This document shows, one piece after another, positions 12,573 to 24,805 of a stretch of DNA of 64,000 nt. The notes beneath the pieces are model-generated. The model had not been told where the DNA came from and searched no databases. It saw only the letters and a list, made by a program, of their open reading frames with translations. The stretch comes from Acestrorhynchus altus (taxonomy: Eukaryota; Chordata; Actinopteri; Characiformes; Acestrorhynchidae). The stretch covers positions 22,853,117 through 22,917,116 of the forward strand of contig CM067508.1 of the NCBI GenBank assembly GCA_034509495.1, given 5' to 3'. Made by a program: the position numbers and the translations under genes. Numbering within the stretch: the stretch's first letter is position 1; each line of letters begins with the position of its first letter.

Positions 12573-14139
12573 TATATACACACTAATGCATCTCAAAAAT
12601 TTAAATACTGTGAAAAAGGTTTTAGATCATTTAATTAAAAAACATATATATTCATTACATTTAAAGTGATATACTGATATTGATATTTATATTGATCATC
12701 ACAAGTTGATATTGAGATTAGTAACTATTCACATTTGAATTAAACGTGCGTAATATTTTGAGATTCTGGATTTCTGGTTTTCATGAACTATAAGCCTTAC
12801 TGATCAACAATAACAAATACAATAAAAACGATATAAAATGAGTGCCATTCTTCTGAATGTGCAGACTCTAGACCTGTGTCAAATGTTGGTGATATAAAGT
12901 GATCCCTAACTCAAGTTCTCTGCTTGTTCAGGAATGAACAATCTGGCAGTGAGGTCACCTGGCCATGGTGATCAGAACATGTATCGCGGGTCAGATCTAC
13001 TGGACACCAGTGACCGCTGAAACTCACGCTGGCAGATTTTCGGCATTGGAAAAAGTGAGCTCTACCTCTTTAAATCCATTAAAATTGCAATTTTTAAAAG
13101 ACTTTTTTTGAGCCATAACCCAATCCCCTCTCTCCTCGCACAGGTTCTCTCACATGTAACAGCAGACTGGTTGCGTTCTCAGTACAATGTATACAGTTAT
13201 TAGGACACTGAACCAGTGCACTCACTGTTCTCAGTCATACATGTCTCAGTCTGATGCAGCATATTAAGCACAACAGACAGTTATGGAGCGGTAACTCACA
13301 TCTGACACTAATCTGACACTAACCATTCATACGAACACTATCTGACAGTCTTATCCTGCAGGGTTGATTTCAAAAGTCCTAACAACACTCACTCATTCAC
13401 ACTCCCTTCAGTTATCATATTCTCCTGAACGCACTCTACTGCCTTCTGCTTAGATATACTGTAACAGCTGCTGCCTACTACAGCCAACTGACCTGAAAGC
13501 CTACATAGAATTCCTCTGATCTCCAAATCTCTCAGTGCTTGTCCGTCTGAATCTTTCTCTTTTACAGTATTCAGATCAGCTAGTAAACAACCTCCCACTC
13601 TGAGCTTCACCATTAGCGGAGTCAACCTCCCTCTGCCTCCCTATGCCTACATCCAAGTGAGTCACTAATCCTTTACTAATCCTAAAATGAACAGTGTTGA
13701 AACAAGGATGTGGTCATAATGTTGGGGTTCATTGTAAACCAGGACAATTTCAGCTGGTGATCATGCTGTGATGTGATCTATTGATTAAAATCATGCCACT
13801 GCAAACCATATGCAATTTTATGAATAAAGTGGTAAGCAGAGTCCGGCACAAGCTATTGTATTGAGCTAGATCCAGTTTCTTGAGGCGTTGGCTGCCCAGC
13901 AACGATGCAATACCCCCACATGTATCCGGTAGATGTCTGGAGCATTCTACTCAACTCTCTAATTTTCATTTATTTCATTCCCAACAGTCCCGGAACGGTT
14001 ACTGCGTCATTAACATCAACCCCACTCTACTCTGTCTCTCAGAACGGGCCAGCCCTTCTGGATCTTGGAGATGTGTTCAGGAGTATTACATTCTGTGTAA
14101 TGCATCATGAAACAACCGAGGGTTTGCTCTGCTGCATGA
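9407..14139 (+). CDS. Pepsinogen A-type aspartic protease, copy 2 (all nine exons present, frame broken)
   Basis: Exons: 1 9407-9468, 2 10020 to about 10170, 3 11642-11756, 4 11865-11989, 5 12104-12307, 6 12932-13054, 7 13144-13290, 8 13568-13656, 9 13988-14139. Exon 1 starts MKCLLV, a signal-peptide start, and ends CTCATCAG before gtaaca. Exon 2 gives the propeptide (MKMKSIREAL). Exon 3 holds an intact first catalytic motif, LFDTGSSNLWVNSVYCNTQA. Exon 4 is the only copy with the flap region clean (FYGAGALNGIFGYDTVT). Exon 5 encodes AGILGLAYPS-type sequence further along. Small indels break exons 1, 2, 5, 6, 7 and 9, and the exon 2 donor reads gataag instead of gatgtaag. The second catalytic DTGTS in exon 7 has lost a base. 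Gastric secretion is inferred from the family. Confidence 0.87.
10520..10850. repeat. Interspersed fish repeat with (AT)n, intron 2 (copy 2)
   Basis: Counterpart of 20170-20420, containing a pure (AT)n tract at about 10559-10617 followed by the same GCAAGCCAAATGGCGACA block. Confidence 0.5.
11060..11625. repeat. 14-bp minisatellite in pepsinogen intron 2, copy 2
   Basis: Same 14-base unit as in copies 1 and 3, with more CAGCACC/CAGTCC variants in the middle. It ends about 15 bases before the exon 3 acceptor. The 177-codon open frame at 11167 is an artefact of the repeat. Confidence 0.85.
12491..12580. repeat. (AT)n microsatellite, pepsinogen intron 5, copy 2
   Basis: AT dinucleotide run interrupted by AAAGTAG and AAATAT near its ends. 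Confidence 0.9.
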
Positions 14140-14854
14140 ACACCGCCAGTATTAACACTCCTGACAGCTCAAACACCTCACCGATTTCACCCACATTTCA
14201 AAAAGGAAAGCAAATAGTCCTCTACATCATGACTATTAATTCTCACCATTAATTGCATTAACATATTAACATTGGAACATCTGTGGCCTAAGCCATGCTG
14301 AACCCAGAAACAAAACCTCTGGCATTTCTGAATGTAGTTTTTCTTTTGCTCAGATTGGCACTCATAGTTATAGACACAGAAGAACAACAACTGAAATGAA
14401 TATTTGGCCATAACCCCCATTTCGTTTACTGGAGTATTAATATTAAAGAACAAATCAAACGTTTTGGCTTTAATTTCACATGAATGCTCACTGAAACTCC
14501 CCAGCATGCTCAATCTTGGCCATCAGAACTGCCAGCCTTGCACTTTGCACAGCCAAATATATCTGCTTTATGCCCACAGTTTACAACACAGAACACGCCA
14601 TCAACAAGGCACTGCCCAAAGCATCAGTACAGTGTCAGAAAATGGCGTTACATATGGGCTACCTGGAGGCATTTGTGTTGTTACAGACATTTGTTAAAAA
14701 AGCAAACAAGCATCAAACATGGATCTTTTTTGGCACAAGAAGATTACAACTAGACACACCCACAGCAGTACACACTCGAAAACTACTAATCTTTTGGTTC
14801 CCTGCAGTTCACATTTCCAGGTTTCAGAACCTATTTTAGTTGGTGAAATCTGCC

Positions 14855-15250
14855 ATCTGCCAAATTAAGAACAGAACCACTTCCACATTAGTGGAAAAGA
14901 GGCTTCAAAGGGGGGTAGCATAGGGGCTGTGGGAAGTGAGATGGTCTCTTTATAAAACATATTGCACTCAATAATATATTACTTATAGCACACTGTTGCT
15001 GGCAGTGAATAGGGGCTGCCAGACAGCCCCAGACCTATTCCCAATTGAAAATGTGTGGGATGCTGTTGGATGTGCTATCAACACTCTACCCAGAAACTGC
15101 ATGAGAATATTCAAATTGCATGGGATTATTACAGGACACCATCAGGAACCTCTACACCCCATGCAGAGTGAGTCTAAGTATGTTGTATTAGCAAAGATTC
15201 AAAAATGCTGGATCAGACCTGGATGCCAATCCACAGGATTAGCTTATAAC
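14855..15250 (+). mobile_element. Decayed mariner-type transposon remnant, array unit 2
   Basis: Contains the best-preserved copy of the DLFPIENVWD segment (about 15030-15075), followed by INTLPRNCMRIFKLHG. Only the transposase C-terminal part survives. Confidence 0.6.
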
Positions 15251-15347
15251 TCACATATACTCTCTTATTGAGAGAGGGCTGGGCGATAGTGACAAAAACT
15301 CTAATTTTGATATATTTCAGCCGGGAATGACACAATAATATGATATA

Positions 15348-16055
15348 CAGGGCATCCAAGTATTCACAGCCTTTCACTTTTTGTCAATTTTGTTATGTTA
15401 CAGCCTTATTCCAAATGATTCAATCTTATTTTTCCTCAAAAATTCCCACACACGATCCCCACCATGACAAAATGAGAAAATGTTAAAAAAATTAAAACAT
15501 AAAAATAACTCCATATAATTATTCACAGACGGCTCAATACTACGTTGAAGCCCCTGAAGAGCCCCAAATATTTTGATTATGATACAAGCTTGGCAATACC
15601 TGTTTTGGAGGAGTGGCTCCCATCTGGCCACTGCAAATTATTACAGTCCTGATTGATGGAGTGCTGCAAAATGGTTATCCTCTGGAAGGTTCTCCTCTCT
15701 CACCAAGTAACACTGGAGCCTGTCAGAGTCGCCATTGCCCTGCTCACCAACCTGACAAAGGCCCTAAGTTTTGCCGGACAGCCAGCTCCTGGTTTTGATG
15801 GTTCCAAACTTCTTCCATTTATGGATGATGGAGGCTCATTGGGACCTTCAATGCAGCAGTGATTTTTCTGCACCCTTCCTCAGTTCTGTGTCTCAGAGGT
15901 CTACAGACAATTCCTTAGACTTCATGGTTAGGATTGTGCCTCTGACATGCAGTGTCTACTAAGGGACCTGAGGTATAAACAGGTGTGTTCCTTTGCAAAA
16001 CATGTCCAATCAACTAATTAAAGCTCAATTTCGAGTGCCATGCCAAGGGCTGAAT
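15348..16055 (-). mobile_element. Tc1-like transposon, right end deleted (unit 2)
   Basis: Starts as in unit 1 but homology stops after CCAAGGGCTGAATA and passes straight into (CA)n. The right Tc1 end and the right end of the surrounding MITE, about 690 bases, are missing relative to unit 1. Confidence 0.75.
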
Positions 16056-16067
16056 AGACAGACAAAG

Positions 16068-16070
<3 letters not shown>

Positions 16071-16153
<83 letters not shown>
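16071..16153. repeat. (CA)n microsatellite, array unit 2
   Basis: CA dinucleotides with one CAGACA interruption, directly abutting the truncated Tc1 element. Confidence 0.95.
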
Positions 16154-16155
<2 letters not shown>

Positions 16156-16532
16156 TGTATCAAGATTCAACCAACAATGCCATGATTAGCACCCTATTTG
16201 ACAGACACATTAAAACAAATGGTCAAGCTCAACTGAGTTTATATTTTCTCCGCCTGTCAGAGAGTCTCACAGCATTTTACAGCAAGGACCCATCATCCAC
16301 TGTCCCTGTTAACTGACAGATATGTAAGCTAGCATGGCTAAATGGGGCCAGTGTCTGGCATGGTCTAGCAGCAACAGCAGCAGAACACATTACTCAAACC
16401 TGAGCTACATTAACTGCTATAACAGAAAGATGGCACTGCCCTGCTGTGTCCACTCGAAAAGGAATGCTGCAATGCAGCTTGTGAACCACAGAAGAAGCTT
16501 TCAGTCAGCCAAATCCCTGCAATCTATAGATG

Positions 16533-16577
16533 AGAGGAGAGAGAGAGAGAGAGGAGAGAGAGAGAGGGAGAGGAGAG
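16533..16577. repeat. (GA)n microsatellite, array unit 2
   Basis: Interrupted GA run at the position homologous to 6851-6888. Confidence 0.9.
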
Positions 16578-16937
16578 ATTCTCTGTCTGACAGTAACATA
16601 TTCTTCACCACATTCTCTAACTAGATCATCAACAATTATGAGAAGAAGGATGCTCAACAATAACAGAATCATATGGTACTGCAGGGCCTGATAACTGCCT
16701 CTATTCCATCTGATGTTGCTTTGACCAATAGAATGAACTCTCTCTTGGGGCAGATAAAACAATAAAATTCAGTACCATAAGCTTGAATTCCAAATGTGAC
16801 TAGAGGTATAGCTCACATTACCGAGCAGTGGAACTATGTTCATGGAATGATTGAATGGAACAACGGTGTCTGCGTCCTATTTGTAATTTATCTTCATAAT
16901 GAATTTAATGTAATGTCACCAAAGATGCTCAAACTAG

Positions 16938-16939
16938 GC

Positions 16940-17001
<62 letters not shown>

Positions 17002-17045
17002 CATCATCATCATCATCACCATCCTCCTCCTCCTCCTACTCCTCC

Positions 17046-17103
<58 letters not shown>
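16938..17103. repeat. Compound (TAA)n-(ATC)n-(TCC)n-(ATC)n microsatellite, unit 2
   Basis: Homologous to 7249-7408 with different run lengths. The poly-Ile frame on the + strand and poly-Met on the - strand are artefacts. Confidence 0.95.
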
Positions 17104-17832
17104 GTCCTATGCTCAATGTGCTGTTAAGGATCAAAAAAATCAAATATTTGTAGCGATAATCTTAGATGTATCATATCTACACTGATCTCTCCATACTGTA
17201 CATTAAATCAAGCAAAACCTTCAATCCCCCATTTTGATGTTTCACCTTGACATAAAGTGAATCTAAAGTTTTTTTCTATACATTTAGAATCAACCAATAG
17301 AAATGTTCAAAATGACCTCTACTAAAGTTGCATTTTTTAATACAACAATTAAATATCACAATTGTATTTAATATATTAATCTCTGAAATACTTTTTTTGT
17401 ATTTGTATCAAAATCTTGAGCACAGAAAATGCGTGATGAATTATTTGTATTGGATGAATTTACTGCAGTTATGAGGCCTTTATCTACAAAGTACTGCTAC
17501 ATTCAAGGTTTGATGATAGATTGTATAATGGTCAGAAAAATGGAAGACTGTGCTCATTTATATTACTAATGCAAATACAAAAAAATATTATAATAGGTAA
17601 CCTTGAGATTTGGGGGTTTGAGTTAATGGTGAAAAGGCTGAATACTTGTGATAAGAAAAAACATTTATTTTTCCTTGCTAACACATGCAATGATCCAATG
17701 ATATTGAGATAGCTGTAACCTTGAAAAGCTCTAAGGATAACACTAGGAAAGATTAACATGCAATTATTTTCCACCAAGATATGTAGCAGTTCAGAAATCA
17801 ACACTGTAACGGCACTCTACCGAACACAGTAT

Positions 17833-17887
17833 AATAAATTAATTAATTAATTAATTAATTAATCAATTAATTAATTAATTAATTAAT
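17833..17887. repeat. (AATT)n microsatellite, unit 2
   Basis: TTAA/AATT tetranucleotides with one ATCA interruption, replacing the AAAT repeat of unit 1. Confidence 0.95.
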
Positions 17888-18185
17888 GTTTATATATTCA
17901 TATATATTCTGTATTCCACCAACATCCACAAGTTCATCCACAATATTATACCTTATTTTTTACTGTTTATTTCTTTATCACAACAATGAGCATGTCTTCT
18001 ATATATGCTGTATATTACTTACACTATACTCGACTGAACACTACATTATTAGTTCTACGCTCAGTTTATTAATAGCCCTGATTTGGTCTTATTCGAAGCA
18101 CGATTTGTTTTCAGCAGGCCCCAGCCCACATATGATACTTGCCACTGAGGCCGACCATAAACATCACTGTGCCATTAAATGTATT

Positions 18186-18599
18186 CGACACCTGCTTATT
18201 CACTTGTTCTGAAATTAAGGGTTTAAAGAGTTTACCTTGCTTTTGTTGGGACTAACTGTCTTACTGTCCAGGAGTATGGCTTCCTAAAAGACTTGGAGCA
18301 CTGCTGTATTTGATTGCATTTATGACAAGATCTAAAAGTATTGGATGGAGCACCATTAATCGAGAGAACCCAGTTCAACAGCTCCAAAGCTCAATGCTTG
18401 GGGGGTCTTTATACCCCTCAAGCCCACGCTTGACAATAGACATGATGCCAATAGATTTATAGGTAAGGTTTATCTGCTCCAGAGTGTCCTACTGGCTGTA
18501 CTTCTCTACAGTACTTCTAAACATGTTGGGAGAAAATTAGGGGCAAATTGTTGCATTCAGTAAAAGATGTGTCCACAAACATTTGCATATATAGTGTAT
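18186..18599. mobile_element. MITE-type DNA transposon upstream of pepsinogen copy 3
   Basis: Homologue of 8518-8940 in the next array unit, ending at the same ATATAGTGTA terminus about 410 bases before the TATA box. Confidence 0.6.
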
Positions 18600-19007
18600 T
18601 TGAAAAGCATATGTGCTGTGACTTGATCATAATATTCATTCTGCTTCGATGCTGTTAAAGAAAGTTCTATTAAAAGTGTCTCCAAAGTTTTTAACTCTTC
18701 CAACAATCTCTTCAATCCTAATGAGAGATAAATCCATATTAAAGCCATCTACAGTGACTCTCATAAAAAAGTCAATACTACAAAACACAATGACAGCCAT
18801 ACTGATCAATGTCTGTAAGCAGATGGGGACCATAACCACTCTTCATTGTTCAGACCAATTTTAATTTTCACTTTTTTGTTTTCTAATCCATCACAATACT
18901 GGTATACACCCTATCAATGTTATCACGAGAGCCAGAAATGTGCCAAAAATTAAGTGCTGGCACAGGTTAAAACACAGAACAGAGAGATATGATGCCCTTC
19001 GCAAAGG

Positions 19008-19015
19008 TATATAAA
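19008..19015 (+). promoter_or_regulatory. TATA box of pepsinogen copy 3
   Basis: TATATAAA, 61 bases before the ATG at 19069, in the same local context as the box of copy 2. About 35 bases of the upstream sequence (AACACAGAACAGAGAGATATGATGCC) are identical in both promoters. Confidence 0.7.
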
Positions 19016-19068
19016 GGCCACGCCAAGGAAGGACCTGTAAAATTAGCCAGGACGGACCACAGGAAACA

Positions 19069-20205
19069 ATGGCGAAGTGTTCGTTCGGTTTGTTATGGCA
19101 CTTTGCCCTCTCCGAGGCCATCAGGTAACACACTCTTGGTTTTAACGGCACTGTGTTCAGGTATAGAGGCAGATGTCATAGTAGTCAAACTTGATGGTAT
19201 CTGCGAGTGAGCAGCATTAACCAAAAGATGCCTTGGCAGACATCAAAATATTCTTCTGAAACATCACAAAACATCACATCCTATCATTCAGTTTACATGA
19301 CCTTAGTTGACTCGAAAGGATTCTTTACAGCAGAACCTTTAATGGTCTTGATGTTCTTGAAAACATCCTTGCAAGTGAAAGAAGCTTTATGAATTTGAAA
19401 AAGACCTTCACATGGTATGCAAACAAGCCAAAAGTCATTTAAGGACCTTGTTTTAAGAGTTTAGTTTCTCAGCTTTCCTGACACAAACTAGCACGTAGGC
19501 ACTCACTCTCTGTCAGTACACAAGACAACAGCTGTAGAGCTTATTGTACCTGCTTTTATAAATGTACAGTACGTTAACAAGTCCACTGATTCCTGAAACA
19601 GCATACTCAGAATAGTGTTCTAGTGCTCTTGTGTGATATTTAAGCCAATGTTGTGTTCCTTCCTGCAGGGTTCCCCTGATGAAGATGAAGTCCATCAGAG
19701 AGGCTCTCAGAGAGAAGGGAATCCATCTACCCTACACTGACCCTGCCCTGAAATATCAGCCCCCTGAGGTCCTGGCCACCACTACCATTGAGCCCCTGAC
19801 CAATTACGCTGATGTAAGTCAAACCCAGAGCCTCACTTTTGGGATGAGCTAGGGAGTTGTAGATGCGGTGAGGTGTTGATCTTCCAACATCCTGACCTCA
19901 CTAATGGTTCTTGTTGTTGAATGCAATCAAATCCTCACAACGATGCTCCAAAATCTAATAGAAAGACTTTCATGGACAGTAGAGACAGTTACTCCAACAA
20001 AAGCAGAATAAACAATTAAATAATTCAATTTATTTAAAGCAATTCAAAAATCTCATATATGCAGAACAAAAACTTGGATGATGATTTATTACTGTAAATA
20101 ATTCCACAGCATTACATACTGTATATACTTGGCGCAATATATAAACAGGTCTACAATGTCTAACTTCACAACTGAAGGCTATGAGCAGCTTTCCACAGAA
20201 ATAAA

Positions 20206-20253
<48 letters not shown>

Positions 20254-22054
20254 GTTAAAACAGGAACAAAGTATAAATGACAGATCTTCTAGTGAGCAAG
20301 CCAAATGGCGACAGTGGCAAGGAAAACCTCCCTCAGAGCTGGAGGAAGAAACCATGGGAGCAACCAGGCTCACAACGGGAGGACCCATCCTCCTCTGGTC
20401 AAACTACTTATACATAGTTAGGGGACACTGGACCCCAACACCTCTGTTCTATTACTCGGGTACTGAAGTAATGTTTGTTCGCTGGTGGACATAATATTAA
20501 CAGTAGATTTTCACAGCAGATGGGTGAGCAGCAGTCCACAGCAGGTGGGAAACTAGTCCAGGTCTAGTAGCCGGAAGCAATGTAAAGATGTACTAGAGCG
20601 TATGCCCTTCTCAGATGGGACAGAAGAGCGGAGGGGCAGGATCTGTTGATAGTGTTCATCAATATTATCATTCCACTGCAAAAGTTACTCAGTTCAACAG
20701 TACTCAAGTCACAGTACTTAGTTCAAAGTACTCAAGTCACAGTACTTAGTTCAAAGTACTCAATTCACAGTACTCAGTTCACAGTACTCAGTTCACAGTA
20801 CTAATTCACAGTACTCAGTTCACAGTACTCAGTTCACAGTATTTCAGTTCACAGTACTCAGTTCACAGTATTCACCTCACAGTACTCAGTTCACAGTACT
20901 CACCCACAGTACTCAGTTCACAGTACTCATAGTTCACAGTATCAATTCACAGTACTCAGTCTACAGTACTCAATTCACAGTACTCAGTTCACAGTACTCA
21001 GTTCACAGTATTCAGTTCACAGTACTCAGTTCACAGTACTCAGTTCACAGTACTCAGTTCACAGTACTCAATTCACAGTACTCAGTCCACAGTACTCAGT
21101 TCACAGTACTCACCTCAGCACTCAGTCTTCATGTGCTCAGTCTACAGTACTCAGTCTCACAGTGCACTAGTTCACAGCACTAATCAATTTTTATTATCTG
21201 TTTCCCAGGCTTTTCACTATGGTGTGATCAGTGCTGGCGACCTCCCCAGTCCTTCCAAGCCCCTTTTGACACAGGCTCTTCCAACTTGTGGGTTTGAATC
21301 CTGTCTACTGCAACACCCAGGCATGCAGTACGTCCTTCTCTATATAATGAAACAGTGACACAAAGGCATGCCGCAAACAGGCAGAAGGGATCTGTGTAGT
21401 TGAGCCATGAAACTGCCACTGTGTTATCTCTCCTCAGGCCACTTCCACACCCAGTTCAACCCCAGAGAGTCATCCACTTCTCCAGTCCACCTCTCAGACC
21501 TCTCTACCTGCCCTATGGAGCTGAGCCTCAGTGGCATCTTTGCTGCGATACTGTAATCAGAGTTTGCCAATGCAATTGCATGAGGGTTCTTCACAAACAC
21601 TCTCTTACAAATACAAATATTTTTTTCCCATATTCTACAAAATTCAGAAATCCTTCTTTCCCTTTTCATCAGGTGTCTGGCATCACCATCATTAATCAGG
21701 AAATTATTTGAGCACAAACGAGCCTGGCCAGATCTTTGTTGAGGCTCCGTTTGCCGGAATCCTTGGTTTGGCCAACCCATCCATTGCTGTTGGAAGACAG
21801 AATCCTATTGTTGACCACATGATGCAACAGGGTCTCCTTGAAAACAACTTGTTTGCCTTCACCTGGAGCTGCGATTTTATTATTGAAATAAGAAATTAAT
21901 GTTTTGGCCAACATAAAAGCCAATTCAGTGGCAAAATGTATAGAAAATAATTATATTATGCTAGTATTCTATTAACAAAAAATAATAGATATATTAATAT
22001 ATGATACATTTACATATTAAAATATATTTATTTATTTTTGGTTAATTATACTGA

Positions 22055-22140
<86 letters not shown>

Positions 22141-23676
22141 TAATGCATCTCAAAAAATTAAATACTGTGAAAAAGGTTTTAGATCATTTAATTAAAAAAC
22201 ATATATTCATTACATTTAAAGTGATATACTGATATTGATATTTTTTATAGATCATCACAAGTTGATATTGGTATTGAAGTAATTCATTCACATTTGAATT
22301 AACGCTTTTAATATTCTGAGATTTAGATTTCTGGTTTTCATATGAACTATACTGATCAACAATAACAAATAATAACAAAAACGATATAAAATGAGTTTAC
22401 TCCTTTTCTGAATGTGCAGACTCTAGACCTGTGTCAAATGTTGGTGATATAAAGTGATCCTAACTCAGTTCTCTGCTTGTTCAGGAATGAACAATCTGGC
22501 AGTGAGGTCACCTTTGGCGATGTGGATCAGAACATGTATCGTGGTCAGATCTACTGGACACCAGTGACCGCTGAAACCTACTAGCAGATTGGCATTGAAA
22601 AGTGAGCTCCACTCTTTTATCCATAAGTCTTAAATTGCAATTCTTTAAAGATTTTTTGAGCTACAACTCCATCCTCTCTCCCTCCGCATTTTGTTCTCCT
22701 CGCTATAACAGGTGACTGGCTGGTGTTCTCAGTACAATGGCTGCCAGGCTATTGTGGACACTGGAACCAGTGCACTCACTGTTCCTCAGTTATGCATGTC
22801 CAGTCTGATGCAGTATGTTGGTTACAATATACAGCAATGGAGCGTGTAACTCACATCTGACTAATCTGACACTCAACCATTCATAAGGAACACTATTCGA
22901 CAGTCTTATCCTGCAGGGTTGATTTCAAAAAGTCCCAACAACACCACTCATTCACACTCCTTCAGTTATCATATTCTCCGAACACACTCTCTACTGCCTT
23001 CTGCTTAGATATATTGTAAATGTTTTGCCATTACAGCCAACTGACCTGAAAGCTCACATAGAATTCTCTTCTGATCTCCAAATCTTCAAAGCTTGTCCGC
23101 CTTGAATCTTTCTTTACAGTATTCGTGACTGTAGCCAGGTAAACAACCTCCCCACTCTGGAGCTCACCATTAGCGGAGTCAACTCTCCTTCACCCCTATG
23201 CTCACATCCAAGTGAGTCACTAACTTTTTACTAACTTAAATGAACAGTGTTGGAACAAGGATGGTCATAATGTTAGTTCATTGTAAACCAGAAATGTGTT
23301 GTGCTGTGATGTGATTCCATTGATTAACAACATGCCACGCAAACCATAACGCTCTATGAATAAAGTGTGGTGGGGCAGAGGGCACAAGCCATTGTATTGA
23401 GGCCAGATCCAGCGTTTTCCTCTGAGTGCGTTGGCTGCCCAGCAACGATGCAATGACTTCACATGTATCCATTGCAGATGTCTGGAGCATTCTACTAACT
23501 CTAATTTCTTCTGACACATATTCAACAGTCCCGAACTAATAAGGGCCAACATCAACTCCCTGACTTGACTGCCTCAGAACGGCCAGCCCTCTGGATCTTT
23601 TGGAGATGTGTCTTCAGAGTACATTACTCTCAGTACGGACCATGAAACAACTGAAAGGGTTTTTGCCTTTACATGA
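19069..23676 (+). CDS. Pepsinogen A-type aspartic protease, copy 3 (all nine exons present, frame broken)
   Basis: Exons: 1 19069-19124, 2 19669-19813, 3 21209-21327, 4 about 21438-21557, 5 21673 to about 21871, 6 22485-22601, 7 about 22692-22844, 8 23120-23211, 9 23529 to about 23676. Exon 2 is fully open and gives the best propeptide in the window (VPLMKMKSIREALREKGIHL, then QPPEVLATTTIEPLTNYAD). Exon 5 has one lost base early, then reads cleanly through EAPFAGILGLANPSIAVG. Exon 7 has the clean second active-site motif AIVDTGTSALTV. Defects: exon 3 reads a stop just after TGSSNLWV, exon 6 has TGG changed to TAG in the TYWQIG segment, and the donors of exons 4 and 5 and the acceptor of exon 7 are damaged. 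Exon 1 is shorter than in copy 2. Confidence 0.86.
20170..20500. repeat. Interspersed fish repeat with (AT)n, intron 2 (copy 3)
   Basis: Begins at the GAGCAGCTTTCCACAGAAAT block, holds (AT)n at 20208-20250, then the GGCGACAGTGGCAAGGAAAA block. It matches the repeat in chkb intron 8. Confidence 0.5.
20690..21180. repeat. 14-bp minisatellite in pepsinogen intron 2, copy 3
   Basis: The most homogeneous of the three arrays: a long run of near-identical CACAGTACTCAGTT units. Homogeneity suggests recent turnover or a different consensus quality from the other two. Confidence 0.85.
22058..22137. repeat. (AT)n microsatellite, pepsinogen intron 5, copy 3
   Basis: Uninterrupted AT dinucleotide run of about 80 bases. 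Confidence 0.9.
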
Positions 23677-24329
23677 ACACCCCACAGCACAACACCTGGA
23701 CAGCCCTAAACACCCAATCGATTTCACCTTATACTAAAAGGAAGTTAACAGTCCCCATCTGCCTGCGCATCACACTTCACCATTAATTGCATTAACATAT
23801 TACATTGGAACATTTTGTATCTAAGCCATGTTGTCTCATAAAACAAAACTCATTTCTTGAATGTAGTTTTTTTGCCTGGATTGGCACTATTAGTTATGGT
23901 AGACAATAAGGTCAACAACTTGTTGACGTCACAACCCCTCACGGTTTACTGAGTATTAATATTAAAAGTAAAATCAAACTGCAACGTCTTTTGGCCTTGA
24001 CTTATGAATGCTCACTAAACTCCAGCATGCCTAATCTTGGCTCATCAGAACTGTCATTGTACTTAATAGCTAATATCTGCTTATGTCAGCTGAAGTTACA
24101 ATACATAGAATATGCTATCAACAGAAGGCACTGAATAAAACTGTGAAGTCAGAAAATGATAAAGTATATACACCTGGAGGCATTTCAGTTATATTTTGTT
24201 AAAAAAGCAACAAGCATCAAAATATGGATCTACACAAATATTTGGCAACCAGACATGACTGTATACTAAAAACTGTTTAATCTTTTGTTCCTGTAGAATC
24301 ACATTTCAGGTTTTCAGAACCTGTTTACA

Positions 24330-24700
24330 GGAATTCGTCATTCTGCCAAATTAAGAACAGAATAGAACCATCTCCACATTAGTGGAAAGAGAAGCCATAC
24401 CATGAAGGTATGAGATGGTCTCATAAACATATTACTGGTCAGATATTATTATATCACTGTTGTTGGGCAGTGAATAGATATTCACAGACAGCCCCTCAGA
24501 ACTATTCCCCATCTGAAAAATGTGGGATGCTGTTGGATGTGCTTTCAAGACACTGCTACCACAAAAACTGCATGAGAATATCAAATTGCATGTGGGATTA
24601 TTACAGGACACCATCAGGAACTCTCACACCCATGCAGAGATATCTGGCATAAGGCAGATCAAAATGTTGGATCAGACCTGATAAACCACACAGGATTACA
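24330..24700 (+). mobile_element. Decayed mariner-type transposon remnant, array unit 3
   Basis: Same element as in units 1 and 2, with more indels. Words such as GTGGGATGCTGTTGGATGTG survive. Confidence 0.5.
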
Positions 24701-24805
24701 GATTCTCAAGATATACTTCCTCTATTGAGAGTAGGCTGGGCGATATGGAAACAAAAATCACACCCCAATATATTTCAGCTGAATGGCAATAACAATATGA
24801 TATAA

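Larger units (their letters stand above)
16150..19005. other. Intergenic spacer between pepsinogen copies 2 and 3
   Basis: Homologue of 6280-9340 with no gene recognised. The open frames here are short and are not shared in frame with the homologous spacer. Confidence 0.6.

Noticed and set aside
1..23676. Calling all three pepsinogen copies pseudogenes
   Set aside because: Damage is mostly private to each copy, consists mainly of tiny indels, is equally common in introns and spacers, and stops at the array edge; error in the consensus explains it better.
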